In this document: positions 39,832-48,742 of the stretch, in pieces
How positions within the stretch are numbered: the first letter of the stretch is position 1
How the letters are laid out: every line of letters starts with the position of its first letter
Source: Gammaproteobacteria bacterium
GTDB lineage: Bacteria; Pseudomonadota; Gammaproteobacteria; Steroidobacterales; Rariloculaceae
NCBI GenBank assembly: GCA_022825505.1
Contig: JAJDWR010000046.1
Coordinates: forward strand, 24,001 to 88,000
Reading direction: 5' to 3'
DNA length: 64,000 nt
Position numbers and translations under genes: made by a program
Notes under the pieces: generated by a model
Told to the model about the DNA's origin: nothing
The model's database searches: none
What the model saw: only the letters and a program-made list of their open reading frames with translations

Positions 39832-40559
39832 GATGCCCGCCCCTGGCCGAAGAGCCGCGCCACATAGGCATCGGAAGATTGCCTGATTCGCTCCACCGGA
39901 CCCTGCCGGACGATTTCGCCGTCACGAATGACGATGATTTCGTCGGCCAACTCCACCGCTTCGGACATGTCGTGAGTCACCAGCACCACCGTCGTGGACT
40001 CCGATCCCATGAGCTTGAGGAACTGTTCGTGGATGTCGGCCCGCGTCAGCGGGTCCACGCCCGAAAACGGCTCGTCCAGGAGCAGTATGTCCGGCTGCAG
40101 GTACATGGCCCGGCAGATTCCCACACGCTGCTGCTGGCCGCCGGAGAGTTCGTGCGGGTAGCGGGACGTCAGCTCGCCGTCCAGCGCCATGAGCTCCATC
40201 AGCGTTCCCGTGCGGGCGCGAATCCTCGCATCGGACCAGCCTTCCAGCTCGCCCAGCAGCGAGATGTTCCTGGCCACACTCATGTGGGGGAACAGGCCCG
40301 TCCCCTGCACCGCGTATCCGATGCGCCGGCGAAACGACGCAAGACCGGTCACCGGGACCGGTTCGCCGAAGGTCCGCACGGTGCCCCGGTCCGGCCGCTC
40401 CAGGCCGTTGATCAGTTGCAACAGCGTGGATTTGCCGCAGCCGCTCTCCCCGACAAGGCCCGTCGTGACGCCCGGGGAAATGTCGAGATCGAGATTCCGG
40501 AATACTTCCGTCTGCCCATAGCTCTTGGCCAGATGCCTGAATTCGATGATGCCGCCCAT
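39828..40559 (-). CDS. Osmoprotectant ABC transporter ATP-binding protein
   Basis: 243-residue ABC ATPase, cytoplasmic motor for the downstream receptor-permease fusion. Walker [11 protein letters not shown]-loop [13 protein letters not shown], signature LSGGQQQR, Walker [13 protein letters not shown] and switch VTHDM are all intact. No C-terminal CBS domains, unlike ProV/OpuAA, so it resembles OpuC-type or shorter ATPases. Divergent from msrB. Confidence 0.92.
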   Translation of the reverse strand: MGGIIEFRHLAKSYGQTEVFRNLDLDISPGVTTGLVGESGCGKSTLLQLINGLERPDRGTVRTFGEPVPVTGLASFRRRIGYAVQGTGLFPHMSVARNISLLGELEGWSDARIRARTGTLMELMALDGELTSRYPHELSGGQQQRVGICRAMYLQPDILLLDEPFSGVDPLTRADIHEQFLKLMGSESTTVVLVTHDMSEAVELADEIIVIRDGEIVRQGPVERIRQSSDAYVARLFGQGRAS

Positions 40560-40648
40560 CGGGCAGGTACGATACCATTACGGTGCCCACAGGGATTACC
40601 GCGATGGCCCGGCAGGCCAGTCGCGGAATGGATAAACCTGGAGCGCCG

Positions 40649-41053
40649 ATGAGCAAGCATTCGAATTCCCTGAAGGAAGACCTGAAGGCCCGCCTGAACC
40701 GGGAACAGTTCCACGTGACCCAGGAGGCGGGCACCGAACGTCCGTTCACGGGCAAGTACAACGCCCACAAGGAATCCGGCATGTACCTCTGCGTCTGCTG
40801 CGGCGACGAATTGTTCGCCTCCGGGGCCAAGTTCGATTCGGGGACCGGCTGGCCGAGCTTTTGGGAGCCGGCCACAGCCGAAGCGGTGGACACGGCCCGG
40901 GACACGAGCTACGGCATGGTCCGGGAGGAGGTCGTGTGCGCCCGTTGCGGTGCGCATCTCGGTCATGTCTTCAACGACGGTCCGCAACCCACGGGGCTCA
41001 GGTACTGCATCAACTCCGCATCCCTGGATTTCGAGTCCGGTGAAGGGGACTGA
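40649..41053 (+). CDS. msrB: Peptide-methionine (R)-S-oxide reductase
   Basis: Repairs the R-isomer of methionine sulfoxide in proteins. 134 residues: zinc cysteines Cys48, Cys51, Cys97 and Cys100 in CVCC and [14 protein letters not shown], and catalytic Cys120 in [12 protein letters not shown] 40649 is taken for its GGAG site; ATG 40628 is also in frame. No signal peptide, so cytoplasmic. Confidence 0.95.
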   Translation: MSKHSNSLKEDLKARLNREQFHVTQEAGTERPFTGKYNAHKESGMYLCVCCGDELFASGAKFDSGTGWPSFWEPATAEAVDTARDTSYGMVREEVVCARCGAHLGHVFNDGPQPTGLRYCINSASLDFESGEGD

Positions 41054-41143
41054 TCCGCACCGCGCACGCACTCCCGCCCGCGCCCGTTCGGTCAGGCACT
41101 GCCGGAGCCGCGCGCCGCAGCAGGCGAAACGACGGCCGTTCAC

Positions 41144-41599
41144 ATGCTCAGAGAACTACGCGAAATCCTCAACAAGACTCTGGCCGGCGCCGGGGAAGAG
41201 GAAGGCGACCGCGATCACGCCCTGCGCCTCTCCACGGCGACCCTGCTGGTGGAAGTCGTTCGCGCCGACTACGACGAGGACATGGCCGAGGGCAAGGCGG
41301 TATTCGACCTGTTGCGGGGTTTCTTCGAACTCTCCGACGAAGAAACCCGGCTGCTGATCCGCGAAGCCGAACTGGAGGCGGATCACTCGGTCTCGCTGCA
41401 GTCGTTCACGCGCGTTCTGCACGAGAGGTTGACCCTCGCGGAGAAGCGCTCCGTGGTCGAGATGCTGTGGCGCGTGGCCATGGCGGACAGCCGCCTGGAC
41501 AAGCACGAGGATCACCTGGTCCGAAAGGTCGCGGGGCTGCTGTACATACCCCACAGCGATCTCATCCGCATCCGCAATCGGGTCAAGAGCGAGCACTGA
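41144..41599 (+). CDS. TerB-family protein
   Basis: 151-residue all-helical protein of the TerB-like superfamily found in many Proteobacteria apart from tellurite operons. Landmarks: LSTATLLVEVVRADYDEDMAE, ETRLLIREAE and MLWRVAMADSRLDKHEDHLVRKVAGLL with an acidic metal-binding style repeat. Function unknown. It lies 90 bases after msrB, possibly on the same transcript. Confidence 0.82.
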   Translation: MLRELREILNKTLAGAGEEEGDRDHALRLSTATLLVEVVRADYDEDMAEGKAVFDLLRGFFELSDEETRLLIREAELEADHSVSLQSFTRVLHERLTLAEKRSVVEMLWRVAMADSRLDKHEDHLVRKVAGLLYIPHSDLIRIRNRVKSEH

Positions 41600-41632
41600 T
41601 GTCACGCAAACATCGGACAGGTTCGCTCCGGC

Positions 41633-42181
41633 TCAGCTCAGGTAGCCCGGCAGCGGCAGCAGCCGGAATGCGGCCTGGACGAGAATCAGCACCAGCAGGG
41701 GGGACAGGTCGAGGCCCGCGATGGTGGGGATCAGTCGCCGCGCCGGTCGGAGGATCGGTTCGTTGAGGTCGGCCAGCACGACCGCGATGGGGTGACGCGT
41801 GCGCGGGCCTACCCAGCTCAGAATGACGTAGACGAGAATGCTGACCGAGTAGAACCAGAGCGCCAGGCTGATGAGGCGGAACAGGATCAGCAACGGAAGC
41901 GGCGCCAGTGTTCCGGACGGAACGCCGCCGATGCGCAGCAGCAGCCAGGTGAGGATGCCTTCCAGCAGGACCAGTACCACCACGGTGGGAACGTCCATGT
42001 TGCGCGATGTCGGGATGAAACGCGACGCCGGGCGCACCAGCGGGTTGGTGATCTGCACGATGGCCTGGGTGAAGGGGTTGTAGAAGTCCGCCCGCACCCA
42101 ATGCAGGAGAAATCGCAGCAGGAAAGCCAGCAGGTAGAGGTCGCCAAGCGCCTTGACCAGGTAAAAGAGTGAGCTACGCAT
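41633..42181 (-). CDS. yggT: YggT-family membrane protein
   Basis: 182-residue inner-membrane protein of unknown exact role (osmotic-shock/cell-division linked in some bacteria). It consists of two YGGT repeats, each with ADFYNPFTQAIVQITNPLVRP-like or LADLNEPILRPARRLIP segments and paired helices. It follows yggS with a 97-base gap; proC, usually between them, is missing here. Confidence 0.9.
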   Translation of the reverse strand: MRSSLFYLVKALGDLYLLAFLLRFLLHWVRADFYNPFTQAIVQITNPLVRPASRFIPTSRNMDVPTVVVLVLLEGILTWLLLRIGGVPSGTLAPLPLLILFRLISLALWFYSVSILVYVILSWVGPRTRHPIAVVLADLNEPILRPARRLIPTIAGLDLSPLLVLILVQAAFRLLPLPGYLS

Positions 42182-42278
42182 TGCCGGCGGGGTACGTCAG
42201 GTTTGTCGGATCGTTGCAGAAAGTGTCAGGCGCGCGGTTTCCCGACGCAAAGATAGCACGGGCCTGCGCCGCTGTTCT

Positions 42279-43004
42279 TCATTTCCGGTCCCCGGCGGGC
42301 GGGCGGGGGCCGAAAATGGCCGTGCCGATACGTACGATGGTGCTGCCCGCGGTCACCGCCTGTTCGAGGTCCGCGGACATGCCCATGGACAGCGTGTCCA
42401 TGGGGGTTCCCAGGACCTTGAGCCGATCCCGCAGGATGCGAAGTTCGGTGAAGAACCGGGCGGGGTCGGCGGCGGTCGGCGGTATGGTCATCAGGCCCCG
42501 CAGCCTCAGACGGGGAAACCCGCCGATTTGCCGGGCGAATTCTTCCACTTCGTCCGGGCCGACACCGCCCTTGCCCGGCTCACCGGCCTGGTTGACCTGA
42601 ATGCACACGTTCAGCGGCGGTGCGCCGTACGGGCGTTGATCGTTGAGCCGCCTGGCGATGCGGATGCGGTCCAGGGTATGGACCCACTGGAAGCGCTCGG
42701 CCACTTCGCGGCTCTTGTTGGCCTGAAGCCGGCCAATGAAGTGCCAATCGATCGGCAGCGACGCGAGCGCGGCGATCTTGGCGCGGGCCTCCTGCACGTA
42801 ATTTTCCCCGAAACTGGACTGTCCGGCCTGAAATGCGGCTTCAATGGCGGCTACGGGCTGTCGTTTACTTACAGCCAGTATCCGGATTTCATCCGCGCCC
42901 CGGCCGGCGTCGCGAAGCGCCGCCTGCACACGGGCGCGAACGTTTTCGAGGCGTTGCGCGACCTGGGCCGCGCTTGCCGGGAGGTTTTTCGATTCAACAC
43001 TCAT
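42279..43004 (-). CDS. yggS: Pyridoxal-phosphate homeostasis protein
   Basis: 241-residue YggS/PLPBP-family barrel that binds PLP through the lysine in ILAVSKRQP. Other marks are GQSSFGENYVQEA, WHFIGRLQANK, the VNQAGEPGKGG stretch and SMGMSADLEQAV near the phosphate site. Divergent from pilT with 41 bases between starts, the conserved pilT/yggS arrangement. Confidence 0.95.
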   Translation of the reverse strand: MSVESKNLPASAAQVAQRLENVRARVQAALRDAGRGADEIRILAVSKRQPVAAIEAAFQAGQSSFGENYVQEARAKIAALASLPIDWHFIGRLQANKSREVAERFQWVHTLDRIRIARRLNDQRPYGAPPLNVCIQVNQAGEPGKGGVGPDEVEEFARQIGGFPRLRLRGLMTIPPTAADPARFFTELRILRDRLKVLGTPMDTLSMGMSADLEQAVTAGSTIVRIGTAIFGPRPPAGDRK

Positions 43005-43045
43005 CTCAAATTGCCGGGCCTGTCCCGGAAGCGGTAGCCGGCGAT

Positions 43046-44110
43046 TTGTCCCCGGACCACTCGCTGCCGGCAGATTCCCTGCCGGCCGAGTCCATCGCGC
43101 ATCTGCTCGCCTTCGCGGTCGAAAGCGACGCTTCGGACCTGCACCTGTCGGCGGACCTGGCGCCGAGAATCCGGGTTCACGGCGACGTCAGGGCAGCCGA
43201 TATGGAACCCCTGTCCCATGAGCGGGTACAGAGTATGGTGCACGCGGTCATGAACGACAATCAGCGGCGGCAGTTCGCGGAGCATCTCGAAGCCGATTTC
43301 TCCTTCGAGTCCCCCGGGCTGGCGCGGTTTCGGGTCAACGCGTTCGTTCAGCGCCGCGGCTGCGCCGCGGTATTTCGCACGATTCCGTCGGCGGTCCCGT
43401 CGCTGGACGATCTGGCCGCACCGGCTGTCTTCCGGGACATCGCCACGGCCCGCCGAGGGCTGGTCCTGGTCACGGGTCCAACGGGATCCGGCAAGTCGAC
43501 GACGCTGGCGGCCATGGTGGACCACATCAATACCCTCTCGCCGGACCACATCATCACGATCGAGGATCCCATCGAGTTCGTTCACGAGAGCAAGCGTTCG
43601 CTGGTCAACCAGCGCGAAGTCCATCAGCACACACGGGGGTTTGCCGCGGCGCTGCGGTCGGCGCTGCGCGAAGACCCGGACGTCCTGCTCATCGGCGAAC
43701 TGCGGGACCTGGAGACCATCCGGCTGGCGCTCACCGCTGCCGAGACCGGCCACCTGGTCCTGGCCACGCTGCACACCAGTTCCGCAGCCAAGACGGTGGA
43801 TCGAATCGTGGAGGTTTTCCCGGGATCCGAGAAAGCCATGGTCCGTGGAATGCTCGCTGAATCGCTGCGGGCCGTGATCGCGCAATCGCTGCTCAGGCGC
43901 TGCGGCGGGGGACGCGTTGCGGCTCACGAAGTCATGATCGCAACGCCCGCGATCCGCAACCTCATTCGTGAAGGCAAGGTCGCGCAGATGTATTCGGCCA
44001 TCCAGACCGGAAGGTCCCACGGCATGTGGACGCTGGAGCAGTCCGTACGCAAGTTGCTCGACGAGAACCTCATCACGGCCGAGACGGCGCAGTCGGGACT
44101 CGGGACCTGA
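43046..44110 (+). CDS. pilT: Type IV pilus twitching ATPase PilT
   Basis: Hexameric retraction ATPase of type IV pili. The protein aligns with PilT from ESIAHLLAFAVESDASDLHLSA onward: Walker A GPTGSGKSTT, Asp box ITIEDPIEFVHESK, Walker B LIGELRDLETIRLALTAAET, His box TLHTSSAAKTVDR, and the AIRNLIREGKVAQMYSAIQ retraction motif. No ATG or GTG lies at the right place; TTG 43046 gives 354 residues. pilU does not follow. Pilus genes themselves are elsewhere. Confidence 0.93.
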   Translation: MSPDHSLPADSLPAESIAHLLAFAVESDASDLHLSADLAPRIRVHGDVRAADMEPLSHERVQSMVHAVMNDNQRRQFAEHLEADFSFESPGLARFRVNAFVQRRGCAAVFRTIPSAVPSLDDLAAPAVFRDIATARRGLVLVTGPTGSGKSTTLAAMVDHINTLSPDHIITIEDPIEFVHESKRSLVNQREVHQHTRGFAAALRSALREDPDVLLIGELRDLETIRLALTAAETGHLVLATLHTSSAAKTVDRIVEVFPGSEKAMVRGMLAESLRAVIAQSLLRRCGGGRVAAHEVMIATPAIRNLIREGKVAQMYSAIQTGRSHGMWTLEQSVRKLLDENLITAETAQSGLGT

Positions 44111-44186
44111 CCGGAAGGCGCCCGACAGCCCGTGGTACAGGCCCCGCCGCATTGGGCCGGCCACAAGTCCCCGCCCGGTAGCGCGC

Positions 44187-45065
44187 TCAGTCCGGGTAGA
44201 CCTGGCGGGCGTCGAAAACCGGCCCGTCGACACAGACGCGCTTCATGGCGGGACCGTCCGGCGTGCTGAGCAGTACGGTACAGCCGGCGCATCCGCCCAC
44301 CGCGCAGGCCATGTACTCCTCCAGCGCCAGTTGGCACGGCAGGTCGAATTCCCTTGCCAGATCGGCCGTCGCCTTCAGCATGCCCGTCGGACCGCAACCG
44401 AAGACCTGAACCTCGTCCCGTTGGCCGTCGGGCAGGGACTGCAGCCGAAGCCGGGCCAGGTCCGTGACGAATCCGGAAAAGCAGCCGTCATAACCCTCGT
44501 TGCTGGCCAGCCGCGAAGGGACGCCCCAGGACTCCAGCATCTCCACACTGCTCGAGGCCGGTGCGGGCATGCCGGTGACGCTAATCCCTCCGTCGGCCAG
44601 ACGAAACGGGAAGGGCACTTCCGACCCCATCAATACAAGTACCTGGAACGCCGGGTCGTCCTTCAGGCATTCGGCGAGGAAAACCATGGGCGGAATGCCC
44701 ACCCCGCCGCCGATGGCAATAACCTCGGGCCGTCCGGGATCGGGCGCGAAACCGTTGCCGATCGGTCCGAGCACGCTGACGGAATCGCCGCGGACCCGCT
44801 GGCCGAGAGCATCCAGCCCGTGGCCGACGGGCTTGTAGAGGAAGTCGAGCCAGCCCTGTTCCGGGTTCGCCCGCATGATCGACAGGGGCCGGCGCATGGG
44901 GATCGCCGCGTCGCAGGTCAGGTGGGCGAAACTGCCGGGGACCGCGTGGGCTGCGCACACGGGCGCCTGCACGCGCAGGATGAGCTGGTTGCCCGGAAAG
45001 CGCCGCTGGGAGAGGACTTCGGCGTCCTCCAGGTGGATCGTTCCGCGTGTGTCGGTAGGGGTCAC
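44187..45065 (-). CDS. PyrK-like dihydroorotate dehydrogenase electron-transfer subunit
   Basis: About 292-residue ferredoxin-reductase-type flavoprotein with a C-terminal [2Fe-2S] cluster. It shows an FAD-binding segment (MRRPLSIM), nucleotide-binding AIGGGVGIPPMVFLAE, VFGCGPTGML, and cluster cysteines in EEYMACAVGGCAGC plus a later RVCVDGPVF. In PyrK-type systems it passes electrons from PyrD to NAD. GTG 45065 overlaps the ruvX stop by 4 bases; GTG 45083 is possible. No pyrD partner is in the window, so the electron donor is unknown. Confidence 0.85.
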   Translation of the reverse strand: MTPTDTRGTIHLEDAEVLSQRRFPGNQLILRVQAPVCAAHAVPGSFAHLTCDAAIPMRRPLSIMRANPEQGWLDFLYKPVGHGLDALGQRVRGDSVSVLGPIGNGFAPDPGRPEVIAIGGGVGIPPMVFLAECLKDDPAFQVLVLMGSEVPFPFRLADGGISVTGMPAPASSSVEMLESWGVPSRLASNEGYDGCFSGFVTDLARLRLQSLPDGQRDEVQVFGCGPTGMLKATADLAREFDLPCQLALEEYMACAVGGCAGCTVLLSTPDGPAMKRVCVDGPVFDARQVYPD

Positions 45066-45517
45066 GCCGGGCCGCTCATCCACTGCCGGGCGATGATGCA
45101 GGCCGCATGGCTGTCGATGTCGCCTTTGCTGACGCGCCGCTTCATGCGCCCGGACGCCCGGGCCTCGCGCAGCTCGGACTCCGCGGCGCGGGAGGTCAGC
45201 CGTTCGTCGGTGGTGACCACCGGGAGCCCGTAGCGGTTTTTCAATGCGCTTGCGAATTCACGCGCGCCGGCGGCCACATCGGCGGCGCCTGCTCCGCCTG
45301 GAATTCCCACCACCAGCCGGCCCGGGCGCCACTCCTCCATGGAGCGGTCGAGCAGATGCCATGGCGGACCGCCTGCGGCGTCGATCGTCCCGAGCGGTGT
45401 GGCCGTGCCGGTGAGCAGGTTTCCGGTGGCCACGCCGATCCGCCTGTGCCCGAAGTCGAAGGCCAGCAGGATGTTGCGATCGGCGGCAGGGGTCAATTCC
45501 GGCCGCCCGTGCTGCAC
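45062..45517 (-). CDS. ruvX: Putative Holliday-junction resolvase / pre-16S nuclease (YqgF/RuvX)
   Basis: 151-residue RNase H-fold nuclease implicated in 16S rRNA 5' maturation. Conserved LAFDFGHRRIGVATGN, VVGIPGGAGAADV, TTDERLTSRAAESEL and the Asp in KGDIDSHAACIIA. The GTG start follows the yqgE stop with no gap. Confidence 0.92.
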   Translation of the reverse strand: MQHGRPELTPAADRNILLAFDFGHRRIGVATGNLLTGTATPLGTIDAAGGPPWHLLDRSMEEWRPGRLVVGIPGGAGAADVAAGAREFASALKNRYGLPVVTTDERLTSRAAESELREARASGRMKRRVSKGDIDSHAACIIARQWMSGPA

Positions 45518-46075
45518 TCAGGCGTGTCCTGCATAGCTTGAAAGCTGGCTGGGTTCGACGCCGAGCAAGGCCGTAGCCGCCGCCCAACGCTGATCGATGG
45601 GCGTATCGAAGATGACCGCGGGGTCGGCGGGGACGTTCAACCAGGCATTGGCGGTGATTTCCGCTTCGAGCTGGCCGGGATCCCAGCCGGCGTAGCCCAG
45701 CGCCACGAGCGTCGGCTCGGGTCCGGCGCCGCGCGCCATGGAGTCGAGAATGTCCTGGGAGACGGTGACCTTGATGCCCGTGCCGGTGGCGTCAAGCGTA
45801 TTGTCGAACGGCTCTCCGGACTGATGGATGACGAAGCCCCGGTCGACCTGAACGGGCCCGCCGCCCATCACCGGGCGATCGGCCTGCAACTCGTCGACCA
45901 CGTTCATCGAGAGCTGTTTGAAGATTTCCGAAACGCGCATGCGCAGGGGGCGATTGATGATAATGCCCAAAGCGCCCTTTTCGTCGTGTTTGCAAAGGTA
46001 TGTCACGGTGCCGCTGAAGTTCGGGTCCCGCATGCTCGGCATGGCGATCAGGAACTGGTCTTGCAGTGTGCTCAT
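45518..46075 (-). CDS. yqgE: YqgE/AlgH family protein
   Basis: 185-residue protein of the UPF0301 family, role unsettled. Opens with LQDQFLIAMPSMRDPNFSGT and contains CKHDEKGALGIIINRP, GGPVQVDRGFVIH and ALGYAGWDPGQLEAEI. Between gshB and ruvX as in many Gammaproteobacteria, and translationally adjacent to ruvX. Confidence 0.94.
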   Translation of the reverse strand: MSTLQDQFLIAMPSMRDPNFSGTVTYLCKHDEKGALGIIINRPLRMRVSEIFKQLSMNVVDELQADRPVMGGGPVQVDRGFVIHQSGEPFDNTLDATGTGIKVTVSQDILDSMARGAGPEPTLVALGYAGWDPGQLEAEITANAWLNVPADPAVIFDTPIDQRWAAATALLGVEPSQLSSYAGHA

Positions 46076-46193
46076 GGGAAACGCGACGGGCCTTGCGTGC
46101 GGCCATTATCGCATCCCCGCATCCCGGGCCGCTACCGTAGCTGCAGGACCCTGCGGCACCGGGAGCCGGTGGATCGCAAGGGCCCGCCCGGGT

Positions 46194-47150
46194 TCATCCC
46201 GAGAGCCGGGCCTCGATGGCTTCCATCAGCGAACCGGCGATGTCCACATCGAATGCCCGGTCCAGTTCGCGTATTCCCGTGGGACTGGTGACGTTGATTT
46301 CGGTCAGGTAATCGCCGATGACGTCGAGTCCGGCAAACATGACGCCCATGCGCTTCAGCACCGGGCCGACCTCCCCGCAGATCCACCGATCCCGCGGGGT
46401 CAGCTCCCGGCCCACGCCCCGGGCGCCGACCACCAGGTTGCCGCGCGATTCCCCGGGTCCCGGGATCCTGGCCAGCGCATAGGGCTCCGGTTTGCCGTCG
46501 ATCAACAGGATCCGCTTGTCACCGTCGGATATCTCCGGAATATAGCGCTGGGCGAGGGCGTAACGGGTGCCGTCTTCGGTCAGCGTTTCCAGAATGACGT
46601 TGGTATTGGGATCGGTCCTGCCGACCACGAAAATCGATTTTCCGCCCATACCGTCCAGCGGCTTGAGCACCACCTTGCCCTGTTCCTCCAGGAACGCCCT
46701 GAGGTCGTGCCGGGACCTGGAGATCAGGCAGGCCGGTGTGCACTGGGGAAACCACGCCGTGTAGGCCTTCTCGTTGATGTCGCGCAGGCTGGCCGGCCTG
46801 TTGACCACCAGCAGGCCCCGGTGTTCGGCAAGTTCCAGGATATAGGTTGTGTAGATGTACTCCATGTCGAACGGCGGGTCCTTGCGCATGAGCACGACAT
46901 CCAGTTCCTCGAGGTGGCCCTGCCATTCCGTGCCGAGTTCGAACCAAGCCTCGTTGTCGTCCTGCACCTCGATCCGCCGCCCGCGGCCGAGGGCGGCGCC
47001 GTCGAGCACCGCCAGATCCTGCTGGCGGAAGTACGTCAGCTCCCAACCCCTTCGCTGGGCGGCCAGCAGCATGGCGAGCGTGGAATCCTTTTTCGGCTGG
47101 ATGCTCTCGATGGGATCCATCACGACGCCAAGGCGGCGAATTCGGCTCAT
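46194..47150 (-). CDS. gshB: Glutathione synthetase
   Basis: Second step of glutathione synthesis, adding glycine to gamma-glutamylcysteine. 318-residue prokaryotic ATP-grasp form: N-terminal RLGVVMDPIESIQPKKDST, MRKDPPFDMEYIYTTYIL, ATP loop KPLDGMGGKSIFVV and the EINVTSPTGIRELD metal site. Heads the gshB-yqgE-ruvX-pyrK-like leftward group. Confidence 0.97.
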   Translation of the reverse strand: MSRIRRLGVVMDPIESIQPKKDSTLAMLLAAQRRGWELTYFRQQDLAVLDGAALGRGRRIEVQDDNEAWFELGTEWQGHLEELDVVLMRKDPPFDMEYIYTTYILELAEHRGLLVVNRPASLRDINEKAYTAWFPQCTPACLISRSRHDLRAFLEEQGKVVLKPLDGMGGKSIFVVGRTDPNTNVILETLTEDGTRYALAQRYIPEISDGDKRILLIDGKPEPYALARIPGPGESRGNLVVGARGVGRELTPRDRWICGEVGPVLKRMGVMFAGLDVIGDYLTEINVTSPTGIRELDRAFDVDIAGSLMEAIEARLSG

Positions 47151-47249
47151 GACTGTTCTCGACTGCCGGGCTCGACGCGAAACCTACCATACCTTGTCCG
47201 AATACGATGTGCGTCCTATGCTTCGGCAGAGCGAAGTGAACATGGGCTC

Positions 47250-48140
47250 ATGAAACTGATCGCCTTGATTTTCGGGCTCGGCCTGGAACGGATTGCGACC
47301 CAGGTACTGCACCTGCGGGAGCTGCGCTGGCTCGATCCCTACTTTGACTTCGGCCTCGGCCGGTTGCGGGGCGCCAGCATCTGGCTGGTGTATCCGGGCA
47401 GCATTCTGATTGTCGTGCTGCCGCTGCTTCCCGTGGCCTGGGCCAGTCGTGCGCTGCTGCAGACCGGCGTGGCATGGGACCTTCCCTACCTGCTCTTTGC
47501 CGTGCTGGTGCTGTTTTTCTGTCTCGGCCCCCGGGATCTCGCCGCCGAGGTGGAAGAATATTGCCGGGCCCTCGCCGACGCCGACGCGGAAGTGGCCGAA
47601 CGCGTCCTGAGCGATCTCTGCGAGGTGGAGCATTCCGGGGCGAAGGACGTGGTCGCCGTGGAGGAAGCCATTTTCGTGCAGGCCACCCACCGCTTCTTCG
47701 GTGTCGTATTCTGGTTTATCGTACTCGGCCCGGTGGGCGCCTGGCTGTTCCGCGTCAGCGACCTGCTCCGCCGGCGTGCGACGACCATAGGGGTCGGAGA
47801 TCCGGAGCGGGTCACGCCGGCATTGCCTGCGATCGAAGCGGTAAACGGTGTACTGGTGTGGCTACCTGCGCGGTTGGCGGTTCTCGGATACGCCCTGAGC
47901 GGAAATTTCGATGAGGCATTCAACCGCTGGCGTCAATACGAGTTGAAGTCCGACCTGCCGTTCCATCACAGCAACGATCAGGTGGTTGCGTGCGTGGGCA
48001 AGGCGGCCATGGGCGGTACCGCGGTGGACATCTCCGATCCGAGCGTCGCGGCGCGCCACGCGATGAAACTGGTTTCCCGAACGCTCTTCATCAGCGTGAC
48101 GGTGATTGCCGTAATGACGTTGTTCGGTTGGGCCGTCTGA
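47250..48140 (+). CDS. ampE: AmpE-like membrane protein
   Basis: 296-residue inner-membrane protein of the AmpE/CobD-like family, in enterics linked to ampD and beta-lactamase regulation. Several membrane segments (SIWLVYPGSILIVVLPLLPVA; LLFAVLVLFFCLG; VFWFIVLGPVGAWLF; the C-terminal ISVTVIAVMTLFGWAV) and the signature AIEAVNGVLVWLPARLAVLGY. ATG 47250 is used. ampD is not beside it. Family call from overall pattern. Confidence 0.82.
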   Translation: MKLIALIFGLGLERIATQVLHLRELRWLDPYFDFGLGRLRGASIWLVYPGSILIVVLPLLPVAWASRALLQTGVAWDLPYLLFAVLVLFFCLGPRDLAAEVEEYCRALADADAEVAERVLSDLCEVEHSGAKDVVAVEEAIFVQATHRFFGVVFWFIVLGPVGAWLFRVSDLLRRRATTIGVGDPERVTPALPAIEAVNGVLVWLPARLAVLGYALSGNFDEAFNRWRQYELKSDLPFHHSNDQVVACVGKAAMGGTAVDISDPSVAARHAMKLVSRTLFISVTVIAVMTLFGWAV

Positions 48141-48742
48141 CGTTCTGTCCGTTCGTTCCCTGCCTGTTCAGAGCGGGCGCGAGGCGCCGCTGCATCGTGC
48201 GCGCGGCAGACAAGGTCGGGTTCCCCAAAAGAAACCCGGCGGTGGGAGCGCCGGGTTAGATTATTGTTGTTATCGGAGTTTACGGTTTCAAATATGCGGC
48301 CTGGCTGCTGGTTGTGTTGCTTCGTTAGTCTAAGGGTCTTTTCAAGCGGTCCAACCGTTCTTTGATTGTTGTCACAGCCTGCAAGTCTTTTTCTTGTACT
48401 CGTTCTGATTCTTGTTCGGATGATTAATTTAACAGAATCGAATGGGAATTCGCACAAATTTCCGTTGAATTGCGGCCATTTCTCTGCTTTCAGTCGCGTC
48501 AGCGGTAGCGCGGTCATATCGATAGAATTCTTTTTTCTATGAAAAAACAGATAGTTATAACGGTCCCCGTGGGTGCGTCGAGTGCGCACGGTTGGCAGTA
48601 TTGGATAATGTAGACGGAATATCAGCTTACGGGATTCTTATATTTTTGTGGATCATAAAATACTTATAAGAACCTGTATACGTTGATATTTTTGTACATC
48701 CAGATCGACTATTGTAACGGGCGCTCCAATCCTGTTGGCAGG
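48141..48742. other. AT-rich island without a supported gene
   Basis: About 600 bases clearly richer in A and T than the flanks, especially 48500-48720. Several frames are partly open but none has coding-like composition or a recognisable product. The leftward strand holds an A/C-rich run (AACAACAATAA at about 48262-48272 in reverse) just before a stem-loop terminator, as if a leftward RNA of up to ~450 bases ended there. It separates ampE from a TolB-like gene that looks truncated at this boundary. Confidence 0.5.
48233..48257 (-). terminator. Stem-loop terminator, best read leftward
   Basis: AACCCGGCG (48233-48241) pairs with CGCCGGGTT (48249-48257) around 7 bases. Leftward the stem is followed by TTCTTTT, rightward only by AGATTATT. 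It would stop a transcript coming from the AT-rich island; it may also weakly serve ampE. Confidence 0.7.

Noticed and set aside
47978..48589. Minus-strand frame of about 200 codons across the AT-rich island and the end of ampE
   Set aside because: The part over ampE is antisense, and the island part shows no coding bias or family; a non-coding RNA is at least as likely.
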